Positions 5,139 through 6,178 of a stretch of DNA of 6,178 nucleotides are shown piece by piece. Both the position numbers and the translations under genes were made by a program. Under the pieces are notes generated by a model. It searched no databases. It saw only the letters and a program-made list of their open reading frames with translations, and was not told the origin of the DNA. The DNA lies in assembly GCA_900550735.1 (NCBI GenBank), contig URTD01000120.1, positions 1 to 6,178 on the forward strand, read 5' to 3'. Each line of letters starts with the position of its first letter. Position 1 is the first letter of the stretch. Source of the DNA: an uncultured Collinsella sp. GTDB taxonomy: Bacteria > Actinomycetota > Coriobacteriia > Coriobacteriales > Coriobacteriaceae.

Positions 5139-5909
5139 ATGCCCACACCTTCCACTGCACGCATGCACGACTTCGAGGTCGTCTCGAACCGGGAGATTGC
5201 CGACGGCGTCTTCTCGCTCGTCATCTCGGCCCCCAAGCTTGCAAGTGCGCTCAAGCCCGGTCAGTTTGTGAACATCGCCGTACCCGGTGATGCTTCCTCG
5301 CTGCTTCGCGTGCCCCTGAGCTACTACCGCGCCGACGCCGAGGCCGGCACCGTCGAGCTGTGGTACGCCGTCGTGGGCGACGATACCCGTCGTTTGTCCC
5401 AGATGGGCCCTGGCTCCTCCTCTAACCTGCTGGGCCCCGGTGGCCGTGGCTGGATGGTACCCGAGGGCACCAGGAAGGCCCTGCTCGTCGCCGGTGGCAT
5501 CGGTGTTCCGCCTGTGCTGTGTCTTGCCGGTATGCTTGCCGAGCAGAGTGTTGATGTGGACGTGTGCCTGGGCTTTGGCACCGCTTCCAAGGCCGTGGGC
5601 ATCGACGAGTTCCGCGCGCTGGGCGCGCTGACAAATCCACAGCTTTTGAACGTCAATACGCAAGAGTTCATCAAGGCGAATATTTCGCTTGAAGCGGGCG
5701 ACGTGCTGACCGTTTCGACGGGGTACGGCGAAAAATCCGTGAAGCTGGCGCGCGGCGGCGTTGAAAGCGACGCTTTCCGCTATTTGGACGTTGACAGTTC
5801 CTATTTACAGCTTGCCGTGGGTGATAACCTTTTCCGCTATTCGGCGGATACAAACGCGGAAAATCTCGAAGTATCCATTTATCACAATAACTTGTATTTG
5901 GGGGTGTAA
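5139..5909 (+). CDS. pyrK: Chimeric frame: PyrK N-terminal two thirds joined to phage distal tail protein C-terminus
   Basis: Residues 1 to about 164 match PyrK, the FAD/[2Fe-2S] subunit that passes electrons from PyrD (dihydroorotate oxidation, step 4) to NAD+. Visible are the flavin-binding RVPLSYY segment (57-63) and the NAD-domain GGIGVPPVL (119-127) followed by LGFGTASKA. A normal PyrK continues with the rest of the NAD domain and a four-cysteine cluster for the iron-sulfur centre; both are absent. From TNPQLLNV (165-172) to the end YLGV (256) the protein instead resembles the C-terminal domain of siphophage distal tail (Dit) proteins, with AGDVLTVSTGYGEKSVKL and FRYLDVDSSYLQLAVGDNLFRY-like segments. 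Base composition falls at the same point. ATG 5139 is chosen for its TTGGAG ribosome binding site (5128-5133); the TTG at 5103 has none. As given, PyrK could not be functional. Confidence 0.8.
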   Translation: MPTPSTARMHDFEVVSNREIADGVFSLVISAPKLASALKPGQFVNIAVPGDASSLLRVPLSYYRADAEAGTVELWYAVVGDDTRRLSQMGPGSSSNLLGPGGRGWMVPEGTRKALLVAGGIGVPPVLCLAGMLAEQSVDVDVCLGFGTASKAVGIDEFRALGALTNPQLLNVNTQEFIKANISLEAGDVLTVSTGYGEKSVKLARGGVESDAFRYLDVDSSYLQLAVGDNLFRYSADTNAENLEVSIYHNNLYLGV

Positions 5910-6178
5910 CGGTATGGAATTATACGTTTATTCTTCCGAAATGGAGCTTCAAGGGATTGTCGAAAAGATCGCTTCGTTGATCTGGACGCGGCGCTATTGG
6001 AGTTGCGGCGAATTCAAACTTCTTGTTCCATTCACCGAAGAGCATTCCCGAATGCTGGTGAAGAACAATATCATTATGAAGCGCGGCGACAACGAAGCGG
6101 CACAAATCCGGTACGTTTCGATTACGAAGAATTCGCAGGGGCTGGAGGAAATCGAGGTTCAAGGAAAGTTCCTTATCG
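5631..6178 (+). mobile_element. Siphophage tail-gene segment (partial, right edge)
   Basis: From about 5631 all coding content is phage tail-module-like: the end of a distal tail (Dit) protein, then a Gp37-like tail protein gene in the order normal for siphophages. Composition changes from GC-rich chromosomal codons to about 48% GC (hand count of 5641-5940). No integrase, attachment site or phage end is visible at the border, which falls inside both coding sequences. It is therefore either prophage DNA joined by recombination or an assembly join of two unrelated molecules. Confidence 0.7.
5914..6178 (+). CDS. Siphovirus Gp37-like tail protein, N-terminal part (runs off right edge)
   Basis: The open frame from ATG 5914 encodes 88 residues before the window end with no stop. 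The pattern W-TRRYW-CGEFKLLVPFTEEH (around residues 24-44), then IIMKRGD and IRYVSITKNSQGLEEIEVQGKF, resembles the ReqiPepy6 Gp37-like family. These proteins follow Dit in siphophage tail modules and form part of the tail tip or baseplate hub. The start is supported by GGGGGTG (5900-5906) seven bases upstream, overlapping the end of the Dit frame, and by the four-base gap to that stop codon. Assignment rests on pattern memory and gene order; the C-terminal part is not visible. Confidence 0.7.
   Translation, partial: MELYVYSSEMELQGIVEKIASLIWTRRYWSCGEFKLLVPFTEEHSRMLVKNNIIMKRGDNEAAQIRYVSITKNSQGLEEIEVQGKFLI

Overview
The window looks like chromosome from a high-GC anaerobic actinobacterium of the Coriobacteriia, most plausibly a Collinsella-like gut organism. 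This is inferred from codon use, the gene set (adhE, zinc-type L28, PyrR-controlled pyr genes) and protein character, not from a database search. The last ~550 bases do not fit this background: they encode siphophage tail proteins at about 48% GC (hand count of 5641-5940), against about 64% in the adjoining pyrK part (hand count of 5161-5340).

Layout. Positions 1-293 (minus) hold the 5' end of adhE, running off the left edge. Next comes a regulatory gap with an extended -10 box inside a small palindrome and a perfect 12-bp inverted repeat. Positions 453-1504 form a compact REP-type mobile element: a RAYT (Y1/HUH transposase) gene between two 53-bp inverted ends, each holding two 18-bp units around a hairpin. 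A strong terminator follows, serving rpmB (ribosomal protein L28, minus, 1607-1795), with its promoter near 1850. Positions 1859-2247 are non-coding and contain the pyr promoter region and a PyrR-type attenuator leader.

The pyr operon runs rightward: pyrR (regulator), pyrB (aspartate carbamoyltransferase), pyrC (dihydroorotase) and pyrK (electron-transfer subunit of dihydroorotate dehydrogenase B). The genes are closely spaced or overlap up to pyrC, and a hairpin separates pyrC from pyrK. Together they cover steps 2 and 3 and part of step 4 of de novo UMP synthesis, with PyrR sensing UMP/UTP and acting on the leader.

Two genes of the operon are damaged as given. pyrB has a frameshift near 3584-3590 that removes its C-terminal fifth. 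pyrK stops matching its family near residue 164 and continues in frame into the C-terminal part of a phage distal tail (Dit) protein, followed by a Gp37-like tail gene cut by the right edge. A chimeric assembly join is the simplest explanation of the second break; a real illegitimate recombination is the exciting alternative. The most distinctive genuine structures are the RAYT element with its compound ends and the pyr leader.
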